Assembly (NCBI GenBank): GCA_947464585.1
Contig: CANHYS010000041.1
Span: forward strand, 1 to 9,678
Reading direction: 5' to 3'
Length of the DNA stretch: 9,678 nt
Origin: Planctomycetaceae bacterium
GTDB taxonomy: Bacteria; Planctomycetota; Planctomycetia; Pirellulales; UBA1268
The position numbers were made by a program, and so were the translations under genes. The notes below the pieces were generated by a model. It saw only the letters and a program-made list of their open reading frames with translations. It did not search any database and was not told where the DNA came from. Each line of letters opens with the position of its first letter. The stretch's first letter is position 1. Of the stretch, positions 1 through 5,698 are shown piece after piece.

Positions 1-167
1 ATGCCGCGGCTGTTGTGGCTGATGTTCCAGGTGCCGATGTCGTCGCCCCAGATGACGAGGATGTTCGGCTTCTTGCCGGCCGGCTGCTGGGCCGACGTGG
101 TGGAGCAACTTAGGGCAACACCCACGGCCAGCAGGGCCAGGGAAATCGATCGTGCACAGTACAGCAT
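1..167 (-). CDS. Arylsulfatase (sulfatase family), N-terminal part only
   Basis: Reading the minus strand from the ATG at 165-167 gives 55 residues that run off the left edge of the window. Residues 1-26 form a signal peptide: a short charged start, a hydrophobic Leu/Ala/Val stretch, and a likely cleavage after Thr-Ser-Ala before Gln-Gln. Next comes Lys-Pro-Asn-Ile-Leu-Val-Ile-Trp-Gly-Asp-Asp-Ile-Gly, the N-terminal signature of the sulfatase family, whose paired Asp residues help bind the active-site calcium. The catalytic Cys/Ser motif (CxPxR or SxPxR) lies outside the window, so completeness and class cannot be judged. GGAGG stands nine bases before the ATG, which supports the start. The product should be exported and hydrolyse sulfate esters, probably on polysaccharide. 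It follows the propeller gene on the same strand but has its own promoter. The family is clear; the substrate is unknown. Confidence 0.88.
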   Translation of the reverse strand, partial: MLYCARSISLALLAVGVALSCSTTSAQQPAGKKPNILVIWGDDIGTWNISHNSRG

Positions 168-237
168 CTCAACAATCCTCCGCCTTGAGTGACAATCGCT
201 CGCTGCCCTCACAAACAGGGTGCGAAACAGGCCCGAC

Positions 238-265
238 ATAATACCCGCTCGGCCCGCACTGCCAA
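238..265 (-). promoter_or_regulatory. Sigma70-type promoter for the sulfatase gene
   Basis: On the minus strand, TTGGCA (260-265) and TATTAT (238-243) are separated by 16 bp. Each matches the sigma70 consensus at five of six positions. The predicted transcription start is near 231, leaving a leader of about 64 nt before the sulfatase ATG. It lies in the 112-bp gap after the propeller gene, so the sulfatase can be transcribed separately. The call rests on consensus matching only. Confidence 0.6.
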
Positions 266-279
266 CAGCCGGCTCGATA

Positions 280-1242
280 TCAGGGGCCCGTGACGGGCAG
301 CACCGAGAACCGCACGCGAACATCGGGATGGGTCGTGTAGAGCCGGTGCCGGGAGCCATCGGGCACGAGCGTGGCGCTCGACCGACCGGGATGCTCGGGG
401 TCGACCGGGAGCACGGGGTTGCCCGCGTATTTCACCCAATGCACGAGATCGTTGCTGGTGGCGATGCAGGTGCTCCACTCGCCCCCCTTCTCCAGGGCGC
501 AGGCGTGATAATAGGCATAGTAGCGGCCACGAAACTGCACGATCTGGTCGACCGCGATCTTCTGGAGGTCGTAGGCCTCCGGGCCGCAGGCCAGCACCGG
601 CTCGTCGCTCACGTTCGTGAACGTCTTCAGATCGCGAGATGTCGCCAGCCACACGCCCCGGTCCATGCGTTCGTAAAAGAGATGCCAGACGCCGCGTTCG
701 AGCCAGACTGCTGGCGTGCCACGCGGGCCGTCGGGAATCGGTTGGCCGGTCGCAAGCCGGATGTCGAGTGGCCCACGCTCGTGCCACCGGATCTTGTCCG
801 CAGATGAGAGCAGATGGGCGATGTCTTGCTCACCCTCGGCGAACATCCAATAGCATCCTCCCTGCTTCACCACGCACATGTCCTCGACCCACGCATCCTT
901 CAGCAACGGATTGCTGTCGGAACGGTTCCAGTTGAGACCGTCGGCACTGGTCGCATAGCCGAGCCGTCGCACAGGCAGTTGCGCGCGGCTCACGTCGGGA
1001 TTCGAGCCGGTGTACCAGAGGTGCCAGCAGCCGCCCTCACGCATGATCCAGCCGCGCTCGCGCAGGTCGCGGTCCCAGGCCGCCGGCCCGCCACCGGCGA
1101 AGAGCGGATCGCGGGAGGCGGGGCCGAACTCCACCAGTTCGCTGGGAAAGAGCGGCTCCCCGGCCCGGGCACCACAGGCCAAACTCCAGCCCGCTAGCCA
1201 GAGGGCCGTCACCACCGCACTGAGATATCGCATCCTGCGCAT
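280..1242 (-). CDS. Secreted five-bladed beta-propeller, glycoside-hydrolase-like
   Basis: A 320-residue exported protein that resembles the glycoside hydrolase clan with five-bladed propellers (GH43/GH32/GH130-like folds). Residues 1-27 are a signal peptide, with cleavage likely after Ala-Arg-Ala. Blade-type repeats follow: Trp-His-Leu-Trp-Tyr-Thr-Gly (about 73-79), Leu-Gly-Tyr-Ala-Thr-Ser-Ala-Asp-Gly-Leu-Asn-Trp (94-105), Tyr-Trp-Met-Phe-Ala-Glu-Gly (131-137), Trp-His-Leu-Phe-Tyr-Glu (186-191) and Ser-Asn-Asp-Leu-Val-His-Trp (263-269). The pattern of aromatic-Tyr, then Ala-Thr-Ser, then Asp-Leu-x-x-Trp is typical of these enzymes. Candidate acidic residues are Glu120-Asp121, Glu191 and Asp232, but I cannot assign catalysis. 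The frame stays open to 1407; I chose the ATG at 1242 because the signal peptide begins there, and ATG 1233 is nearly as good. The sulfatase next door suggests joint action on a sulfated glycan. The exact family and substrate are unknown. Confidence 0.75.
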   Translation of the reverse strand: MRRMRYLSAVVTALWLAGWSLACGARAGEPLFPSELVEFGPASRDPLFAGGGPAAWDRDLRERGWIMREGGCWHLWYTGSNPDVSRAQLPVRRLGYATSADGLNWNRSDSNPLLKDAWVEDMCVVKQGGCYWMFAEGEQDIAHLLSSADKIRWHERGPLDIRLATGQPIPDGPRGTPAVWLERGVWHLFYERMDRGVWLATSRDLKTFTNVSDEPVLACGPEAYDLQKIAVDQIVQFRGRYYAYYHACALEKGGEWSTCIATSNDLVHWVKYAGNPVLPVDPEHPGRSSATLVPDGSRHRLYTTHPDVRVRFSVLPVTGP

Positions 1243-1335
1243 GCCCGCACGATACCCCGGCGACGGCACCGAGGCCAGCGGCCCGGCGCGACAGCGAAGC
1301 CCCCGGAGCCCCCTCAATGGGTCGCAAAACAGGCC

Positions 1336-1367
1336 TGAAACGCTACACGGATGCATCTTGAAACGCT
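1336..1367. repeat. 9-bp direct repeat TGAAACGCT, two copies 23 bp apart
   Basis: TGAAACGCT occurs at 1336-1344 and 1359-1367 in the divergent gap between the propeller gene and the small secreted protein. A 23-bp offset is roughly two helical turns, as for two binding sites of one regulator. There is no direct proof of function; chance is possible for a 9-mer pair, though the location is suggestive. Confidence 0.35.
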
Positions 1368-1429
1368 CCGGACCGCAATTACTGTCGAAAAGGCCCTGAG
1401 GTGGCACCGCCGTGGTGTTTCACCTGAGC

Positions 1430-1452
1430 CGTGACGGCAGGCCGCCGTCACG
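1430..1452 (+). promoter_or_regulatory. Hairpin in the leader of the small secreted protein gene
   Basis: CGTGACGGC (1430-1438) and GCCGTCACG (1444-1452) are perfect 9-bp arms around a 5-nt loop. The structure ends 28 bp before the ATG at 1481, and no T-run follows on either strand, so it is not a simple terminator. It could be an mRNA-stabilising or regulatory hairpin or a dyad operator; the role is unknown. Confidence 0.4.
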
Positions 1453-1480
1453 ATCCTCGATATTCATGGAGACTTTCGTG

Positions 1481-1939
1481 ATGGTTCGCAAACTCGTTGT
1501 GATTGGTGTGCTGGCTGCGATGGGCGTGGCTTTCGCAGGTGACTGCATGGCTCAGGGCAGCTCGTCGCGGTTCTCGTTTGGCGGCGTCAAGATGCCCACC
1601 CGGAGCGCGAGCGGCGGCGGCCTGCTCGCCCGCCTCAACAAGCCCCTGGTGCCGACGATGCCGGGTCTTCCAACTGCCAGCCCGCTGGGCCTGATCGCGC
1701 CGCGGATGAGCAACGCCGTCACGATCTTCCAGAAGGGCGGATTCAGCACCCAGGCCGGACGACTCGCTGGCATCGGCGTGCTCTCGCCCCGCATCAGTCC
1801 GATGGTCGCGCTCTTCACCACCCCGCCGAAGACCCCGAAGGCCATGTGGACCTACGGCCTCACGATCCTTTCCCCGCGTGCAGCCGCCGCGGTTGGCATG
1901 ATCCGGGGTGCGATGGGAATGGCGTCCGGCCTGCGGTAG
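1481..1939 (+). CDS. Small secreted protein with a 29-residue periodic motif, function unknown
   Basis: I do not recognise this family. The 152-residue product starts with a signal peptide (Met-Val-Arg-Lys, a hydrophobic core, cleavage likely after Met-Ala-Gln or just before, about residue 25). The mature part is rich in Gly, Ala, Pro, Met and Ser. A motif of the form Leu-x-x-Ile/Leu-Ser/Ala-Pro-Arg recurs with Pro-Arg at 74-75, 103-104 and 132-133, exactly 29 residues apart each time. Each copy is followed by Ala/Met-Val and a short hydrophobic run. A degenerate fourth unit may sit near residues 47-58. GGAG nine bases before the ATG at 1481 favours this start over in-frame ATGs at 1412 and 1466. 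The gene stands alone and is followed by a strong terminator. It is probably exported to the periplasm or surface. The antisense frame is a compositional shadow. Confidence 0.7.
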   Translation: MVRKLVVIGVLAAMGVAFAGDCMAQGSSSRFSFGGVKMPTRSASGGGLLARLNKPLVPTMPGLPTASPLGLIAPRMSNAVTIFQKGGFSTQAGRLAGIGVLSPRISPMVALFTTPPKTPKAMWTYGLTILSPRAAAAVGMIRGAMGMASGLR

Positions 1940-1998
1940 GCGTTGCGCGGGAAAACCGCGACCCTGGGTTCGTTTCACCGACGGGCTCGTTTCACACT

Positions 1999-2043
1999 GA
2001 TGGCGTTGGGAATCAGCAGATTCCCAACGCCATCTCTCTTTTT
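1999..2043 (+). terminator. Strong rho-independent terminator
   Basis: A perfect 16-bp inverted repeat (left arm 1999-2014, right arm 2019-2034) with an AGCA loop is followed by TCTCTTTTT (2035-2043). It lies 60 bp after the stop of the small secreted protein gene, in the right orientation to end that transcript. It also insulates the outer-membrane gene downstream. Confidence 0.92.
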
Positions 2044-2144
2044 GGCAATACGGTACCAGCCACCAAATTTGGAGAAGTGCATGTGACCAGAGGTGAGGGC
2101 TGGCACCATGTTCTGGCTGTCATCATTTCCGCAGCCTTCTGCCG

Positions 2145-2177
2145 CGGCATATTCATGCGACTCCGATGAATATGCCG
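2145..2177. promoter_or_regulatory. 12-bp inverted repeat upstream of the outer-membrane protein gene
   Basis: CGGCATATTCAT (2145-2156) and ATGAATATGCCG (2166-2177) are perfect arms around a 9-nt centre. A second palindrome, TGCCGCGGCA (2140-2149), overlaps the left arm. The repeat ends 33 bp before the start codon. No T-run follows, so termination is unlikely; an operator bound by a dimeric regulator or a leader-RNA hairpin both fit. No regulator gene is seen nearby. Confidence 0.5.
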
Positions 2178-2201
2178 ATTATGCGGAACAATTGAGTCGT
2201 A

Positions 2202-2209
2202 GGGGGGGG
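2202..2209 (+). repeat. Run of eight G next to the start codon of the outer-membrane gene
   Basis: Eight consecutive G occupy 2202-2209, one base before the ATG at 2211. The run is the only Shine-Dalgarno-like sequence for this gene. Homopolymer G-runs are prone to slippage, which here would change the ribosome-binding spacing rather than the reading frame. Confidence 0.6.
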
Positions 2210-2210
2210 C

Positions 2211-3500
2211 ATGATGCAGCGGCGGACAGGCGGCATTCGCGGACTTTGGTCTCTCGGGCTGGTGGTCGGGCTCGCATGGCTGGTGGCCTGCGGCCGGCCT
2301 GCCTCGGCGCAGACCTATGGTGTCGATTTCCGCAACACGCTCATGCCGGCCTCGGGCGGCATGGCGGGGACGAGCGTTGCGGCGCCGCAGGATTTCCTCT
2401 CGGCGATCAATGGCAACGCCGCAGCCCTCACGCAGTATGAGGGAACTCACTTTACAGTCGGCGGTGCGTTCGTCGGCCCCACGGCCCGGCTGACGCAGTC
2501 AGAACCGATCCCGCTTCTCGGGGTCGAGCCGTTTTCGCAGAAGAGCGGCACTCCCGGCGCGATCGTTCCGGCGATCGGCGTCTCCCAGGAACTCGACGGT
2601 TTGACGCTTCCAACCACGGTCGGTATTGCCGTCCTAGGGGCGGCTGGCGGAGGATCCAGCTACGTGCAGGATCCAGCAAGCAACGGCACTTCGTCGTACC
2701 TGCTTTTTCTTGAGTTTGCCCCATCCGTGGCAGTCCAACTCACCGAGCGATTGTCCGTCGGGGCCACGATGTTCATCGGCGACGGTTTCGCGTCGGGTCC
2801 GTTCGTGGGCACGAGTACCATGACCAACGCGTATGCGTTGCGCGGGGGTGTCGGCATCGATTATCTCCTGGGCGATGCGACTCGACTCGGCGCCTATTAC
2901 CATTCGACGCAGGCGTTCCGCTTCCAAAACGAGGCCGTCCTCTTCCAGCAGAGCAGACCGATCACCGTTGACATGGGCCTGCCGCAGACCGTGGGGCTGG
3001 GAATCTCCAATGAGGCGCTCATGGATCGGCGGTTGCTGCTGGCGGCCGATGCCCTGTTCCTCGATTGGGACAGCGCCGCCCTCTTCAAAAGCATCTACAG
3101 ACCGCAGTGGGTAATGCAGCTGGGGGCGCAGTACCGGGCCACCGAGCGGTTCAAAATGCGTGCGGGTTACGCCCTTGCAGAAAACCCGATCGACGGGAGT
3201 GTCGGCAATTCCATCGGCCCCGTGGCCGTGCCTGGTGGCATCAAGTCAGTGAAGTACTTGCAGTCCCAATTCGCGATCGTCAACCAGCACCGGTTTGCCG
3301 CCGGCTTCGGATATGCAGACCTGATTCCGGGCCTCGATGTGGACGCCTTCGCTGGAGGCATGTTCCCCGCGACCGAATTCCTCGGTGACGCCACCCGCGT
3401 CGACATCTCGAGCTACTGGATCGGCCTCGGCCTCACCTGGCATTTCGACAGGCCTCAGCCGCGGCCAGGCAGCCCGAAAACCGCTGCGCCTGCGATCTGA
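2211..3500 (+). CDS. FadL/OmpP1-like outer-membrane beta-barrel protein
   Basis: This 429-residue protein looks like the FadL/TodX (OmpP1) family of outer-membrane channels for long-chain fatty acids and other hydrophobic molecules. A signal peptide spans residues 1-33 (cleavage after Ala-Ser-Ala). The mature start has the family's Gly-Gly-Met-Ala-Gly-Thr-Ser segment, followed by Ile-Asn-Gly-Asn-Ala-Ala-Ala-Leu, matching the N-terminal hatch region. Alternating beta-strand stretches fill the rest, including an Arg-Ala-Thr-Glu-Arg-Phe-Lys-Met-Arg-Ala-Gly-Tyr strand pair typical of the family. The last strand ends Gly-Leu-Thr-Trp-His-Phe, but 17 Pro-rich residues follow it, whereas many barrels end on the aromatic residue. 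Starts at 2211 and 2214 (adjacent ATGs) are both possible. It stands alone between a terminator and a convergent tRNA, and an inverted repeat upstream may regulate it. The substrate is unknown. Confidence 0.82.
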   Translation: MMQRRTGGIRGLWSLGLVVGLAWLVACGRPASAQTYGVDFRNTLMPASGGMAGTSVAAPQDFLSAINGNAAALTQYEGTHFTVGGAFVGPTARLTQSEPIPLLGVEPFSQKSGTPGAIVPAIGVSQELDGLTLPTTVGIAVLGAAGGGSSYVQDPASNGTSSYLLFLEFAPSVAVQLTERLSVGATMFIGDGFASGPFVGTSTMTNAYALRGGVGIDYLLGDATRLGAYYHSTQAFRFQNEAVLFQQSRPITVDMGLPQTVGLGISNEALMDRRLLLAADALFLDWDSAALFKSIYRPQWVMQLGAQYRATERFKMRAGYALAENPIDGSVGNSIGPVAVPGGIKSVKYLQSQFAIVNQHRFAAGFGYADLIPGLDVDAFAGGMFPATEFLGDATRVDISSYWIGLGLTWHFDRPQPRPGSPKTAAPAI

Positions 3501-3504
3501 CAAA

Positions 3505-3578
3505 TGGGCGACGAGGGACTCGAACCCCCAACCCCCTCGGTGTAAACGAGGTGCTCTGACCAATTGAGCTAGTCGCCC
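3505..3578 (-). tRNA. tRNA-Val (anticodon TAC)
   Basis: The minus strand folds as a 74-nt cloverleaf: acceptor GGGCGAC pairing with GTCGCCC, D-stem GCTC/GAGC, anticodon stem CCTCG/CGAGG around loop TTTACAC (anticodon TAC), a 5-nt variable loop, T-stem with one G-T wobble and loop TTCGAGT, and discriminator A. The terminal CCA is not encoded (ATTTG follows the last pair), so it must be added by CCA transferase. It lies 55 bp after the aspS stop, beyond a terminator, and ends 4 bp from the convergent outer-membrane gene. Confidence 0.97.
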
Positions 3579-3590
3579 TGTCTCTCAGGG

Positions 3591-3614
3591 AAAAGGCTCT
3601 CCGTCGAGAAAGCC
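3591..3614 (-). terminator. Rho-independent terminator after aspS
   Basis: On the minus strand GGCTTTC (3608-3614) pairs with GAGAGCC (3595-3601, one T-G wobble) around a 6-nt loop, followed directly by TTTT (3591-3594). It lies about 20 bp after the aspS stop codon and before tRNA-Val. The short T-run makes it moderate in strength, so some readthrough into the tRNA is possible. Confidence 0.65.
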
Positions 3615-3633
3615 GTCTCTGACCTTCTTTGAA

Positions 3634-5433
3634 TCATCCTCCCGCTTTGGGTGCTTCGGGTTTGGGCGGCGGCACGATCACACGGATGCCAAGCTCCACA
3701 AGTTGCTTCGCGTCCACCCCTCCCGGCGCGCCCGTCATCAGGTCACTCGCCTTCTGCGTCTTCGGGAAGGCGATCACGTCGCGGATCGAGTCGAGCTTCG
3801 CAAACAGCATCACCCAGCGGTCGATGCCCAGTGCAATGCCGCCATGCGGCGGGGCCCCGCTCCGCAACGCGTCGAGCAGGAAGCCAAACCGCTCGCGGGC
3901 CAACTCCGGCGAGATGCCGAGCAGGTTGAACACCTTCTCCTGCGTGGCGCCGTCGTGAATACGGATCGTGCCCCCTCCCGCCTCGGAGCCGTTGATCACG
4001 AGATCGTAGGCCACCGCCCGGCAGGCTGCCGGATCACTCTCGAGCAGTTCGAGATCGGCCGGCCGGGGCGCCGTGAACGGATGATGCATCGATGCCCAGC
4101 CACCGCTCTCCGCGTCGTGGGCAAACATCGGGAAGTCGACCACCCACGAAAAATGCATCGTGTCGGGATCGTAAAGTTTGAGCTCCGCACCCAGCCGCTT
4201 CCGCAGCATGTGCAACGCCTTGCAGGTAACGTCGAACGAGTCGGCCACGATCAGCACGAGATCGCCCGGCTCCACCGCGAGCTTTTTCTGCAGCGAGTCG
4301 CCCACCGGACCGACCAGGTTCTTGGCCACCGGTCCGGCCCACCCGCCCTCAGCCTCGACCTTCAGCCAGACGAGTCCCTTGGCACCGCCCTCCATGGCCA
4401 CGGCCGTGAGGGTGTCGAGATCCTTGCGGGAAAACCGCTCCGCCACGCCCGGCACGCGGATGCCACGCACGCGGCCGCCCGCCTCCACCGCCGCCCGGAA
4501 GACGCGGAAGTCGCTTTCGCCCGCGATGCTCGTCAGGTCGACGATCTCCAGACCGTAGCGAAGATCGGGCGCGTCGTGCCCAAACCGCTCCATCGCCTCG
4601 TCCCAGGAAAGCCGCGGCAGCGGCAGCGTCACGTCGAGCCCGAGAATCTCGCGGGCCGTCCGCTGCACGAGCCCCTCGATCACGCCCATCACGTCGTCCG
4701 CCTCGACAAACGACATCTCCACGTCGAGCTGCGTGAACTCCGGCTGCCGGTCAGCCCGTAGATCCTCGTCGCGGAAGCACCGCGCCACCTGCACATAGCG
4801 GTCAAAGCCCGCCATCATCAAGAGCTGCTTGTAGAGCTGCGGCGACTGCGGCAGCGCGAAGAACGAGCCGTGGTCGAGACGGCTGGGCACGAGGTAATCC
4901 CGCGCTCCCTCCGGCGTGCTCCGCCCGAGCATCGGCGTCTCCACGTCGATGAAGCCAAGACCGTCGAAGTGATCCCGCATGATCTTCACCATCCGGCTCC
5001 GCAGGAAGAGGTTTTCCTGCATGGCGGTCCGCCGCAAGTCGAGCCAGCGGTTCGTGAGCCGCACCTCCTCGCCCGGCAGGTCGGTCGCCCCCGGCTGGAA
5101 GACCGGGGTCTCCGCCTCATTGAGCACGGCGAGTTCGTGACAGGCCACTTCGATCCCGCCCGTGGCGAGCTTCGGATTCGTGGTGCCCTCGGGCCGCAGG
5201 CCCACCGTGCCCTGCACGCGGATCACCCACTCCGGCCGCACCGCACGGGCCGCGGCGAGCACGCCCGCCGGGCTGTCGGGGCCCGCCACCACCTGCGTGC
5301 GGCCCCAGCGGTCGCGGAGGTCGATGAAGATCACTCCCTTGTGGTCGCGGACACGATCAACCCAGCCGCAGAGCGAGACCGATTCGCCGAGGTTGTCCGG
5401 TCGCAGTTGGCCGCAGGTGTGACTTCTCAGCAC
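3634..5433 (-). CDS. aspS: Aspartyl-tRNA synthetase, bacterial type
   Basis: This cytoplasmic class II synthetase charges tRNA-Asp with aspartate; at 599 residues it has the usual bacterial length. The N-terminal OB-fold anticodon domain covers about 1-110. Motif 1 includes Phe-Ile-Asp-Val-Glu-Thr-Pro-Met-Leu (161-169). The flexible region has Gln-Ser-Pro-Gln-Leu-Tyr-Lys-Gln (196-203). Motif 2 is Phe-Arg-Asp-Glu-Asp-Leu-Arg-Ala-Asp-Arg (220-229). The bacterial GAD insert fills about 300-415, and motif 3 Gly-Ile-Asp-Arg is at 536-539. The C-terminus is a short Pro/Lys tail. The start is GTG at 5431-5433, with GAGGA seven bases upstream; the N-terminus aligns with E. coli AspRS. His31 and Gly83 sit where non-discriminating enzymes (which also make Asp-tRNA-Asn) differ from discriminating ones, so a dual role is possible. 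It follows the small membrane protein gene by 64 bp, and a terminator lies after it. Confidence 0.98.
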   Translation of the reverse strand: MLRSHTCGQLRPDNLGESVSLCGWVDRVRDHKGVIFIDLRDRWGRTQVVAGPDSPAGVLAAARAVRPEWVIRVQGTVGLRPEGTTNPKLATGGIEVACHELAVLNEAETPVFQPGATDLPGEEVRLTNRWLDLRRTAMQENLFLRSRMVKIMRDHFDGLGFIDVETPMLGRSTPEGARDYLVPSRLDHGSFFALPQSPQLYKQLLMMAGFDRYVQVARCFRDEDLRADRQPEFTQLDVEMSFVEADDVMGVIEGLVQRTAREILGLDVTLPLPRLSWDEAMERFGHDAPDLRYGLEIVDLTSIAGESDFRVFRAAVEAGGRVRGIRVPGVAERFSRKDLDTLTAVAMEGGAKGLVWLKVEAEGGWAGPVAKNLVGPVGDSLQKKLAVEPGDLVLIVADSFDVTCKALHMLRKRLGAELKLYDPDTMHFSWVVDFPMFAHDAESGGWASMHHPFTAPRPADLELLESDPAACRAVAYDLVINGSEAGGGTIRIHDGATQEKVFNLLGISPELARERFGFLLDALRSGAPPHGGIALGIDRWVMLFAKLDSIRDVIAFPKTQKASDLMTGAPGGVDAKQLVELGIRVIVPPPKPEAPKAGG

Positions 5434-5497
5434 GGGTCGATCCTCTTTCTGTTTGGAACGTGAGCGGGGGCGGGCGAACAGTGTCGCACAGCCGCGG

Positions 5498-5692
5498 TCA
5501 TTGGACCAGCGACATCACGAGCATGGCCACGGCCAGCAGAATCGAGACGGCGAGCGAACCGATGGCGATTGGTGCCACGATCGTCAGCGCCGACGCCCCG
5601 AGCGACCCGCCCGCGAACATGACCGTGAGCGAGAGCACGACGAAGAGCAGGGCCAGGCCCAGCGCCGACCAAGCGAGAACTTTCTGCAGCAT
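5498..5692 (-). CDS. Small two-helix membrane protein, function unknown
   Basis: This 64-residue protein is not a family I recognise. It has two predicted membrane helices, about residues 5-27 and 36-60, joined by a Gly/Ser-rich turn; only Lys4 is clearly charged. The ATG at 5692 is six bases past the dcd stop codon, and GAGGTAA overlapping that stop can act as its ribosome-binding site, which suggests translational coupling with dcd. aspS follows after 64 bp on the same strand. The hydrophobic pattern, start signal and tight fit between two conserved genes argue that it is real. The opposite strand has a longer open frame, but it also crosses dcd and lacks such features. No role in nucleotide or tRNA metabolism can be inferred beyond the shared transcription unit. 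Confidence 0.65.
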   Translation of the reverse strand: MLQKVLAWSALGLALLFVVLSLTVMFAGGSLGASALTIVAPIAIGSLAVSILLAVAMLVMSLVQ

Positions 5693-5698
5693 CGCCTG

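Noticed and set aside
1..192. Plus-strand 63-codon frame at the left edge
   Set aside because: Its minus strand encodes a signal peptide and the sulfatase N-terminal signature, which explains the segment better.
1448..1978. 176-codon open frame opposite the small secreted protein
   Set aside because: It has no signal peptide or ordered hydrophobic pattern, while the plus frame has both plus a Shine-Dalgarno sequence and a terminator after it.
2063..2072. Palindrome CCAAATTTGG before the outer-membrane gene
   Set aside because: A single 10-bp AT-centred palindrome is expected by chance at this scale, and nothing pairs it with a promoter.
3246..3567. Short frames on both strands crossing the tRNA
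   Set aside because: Their ends are translations of the tRNA-Val gene, a common false ORF; the tRNA fold is unambiguous.
3703..4761. 352-codon open frame on the plus strand
   Set aside because: Lies wholly antisense to aspS, whose motifs are complete. Composition is typical of a shadow frame.
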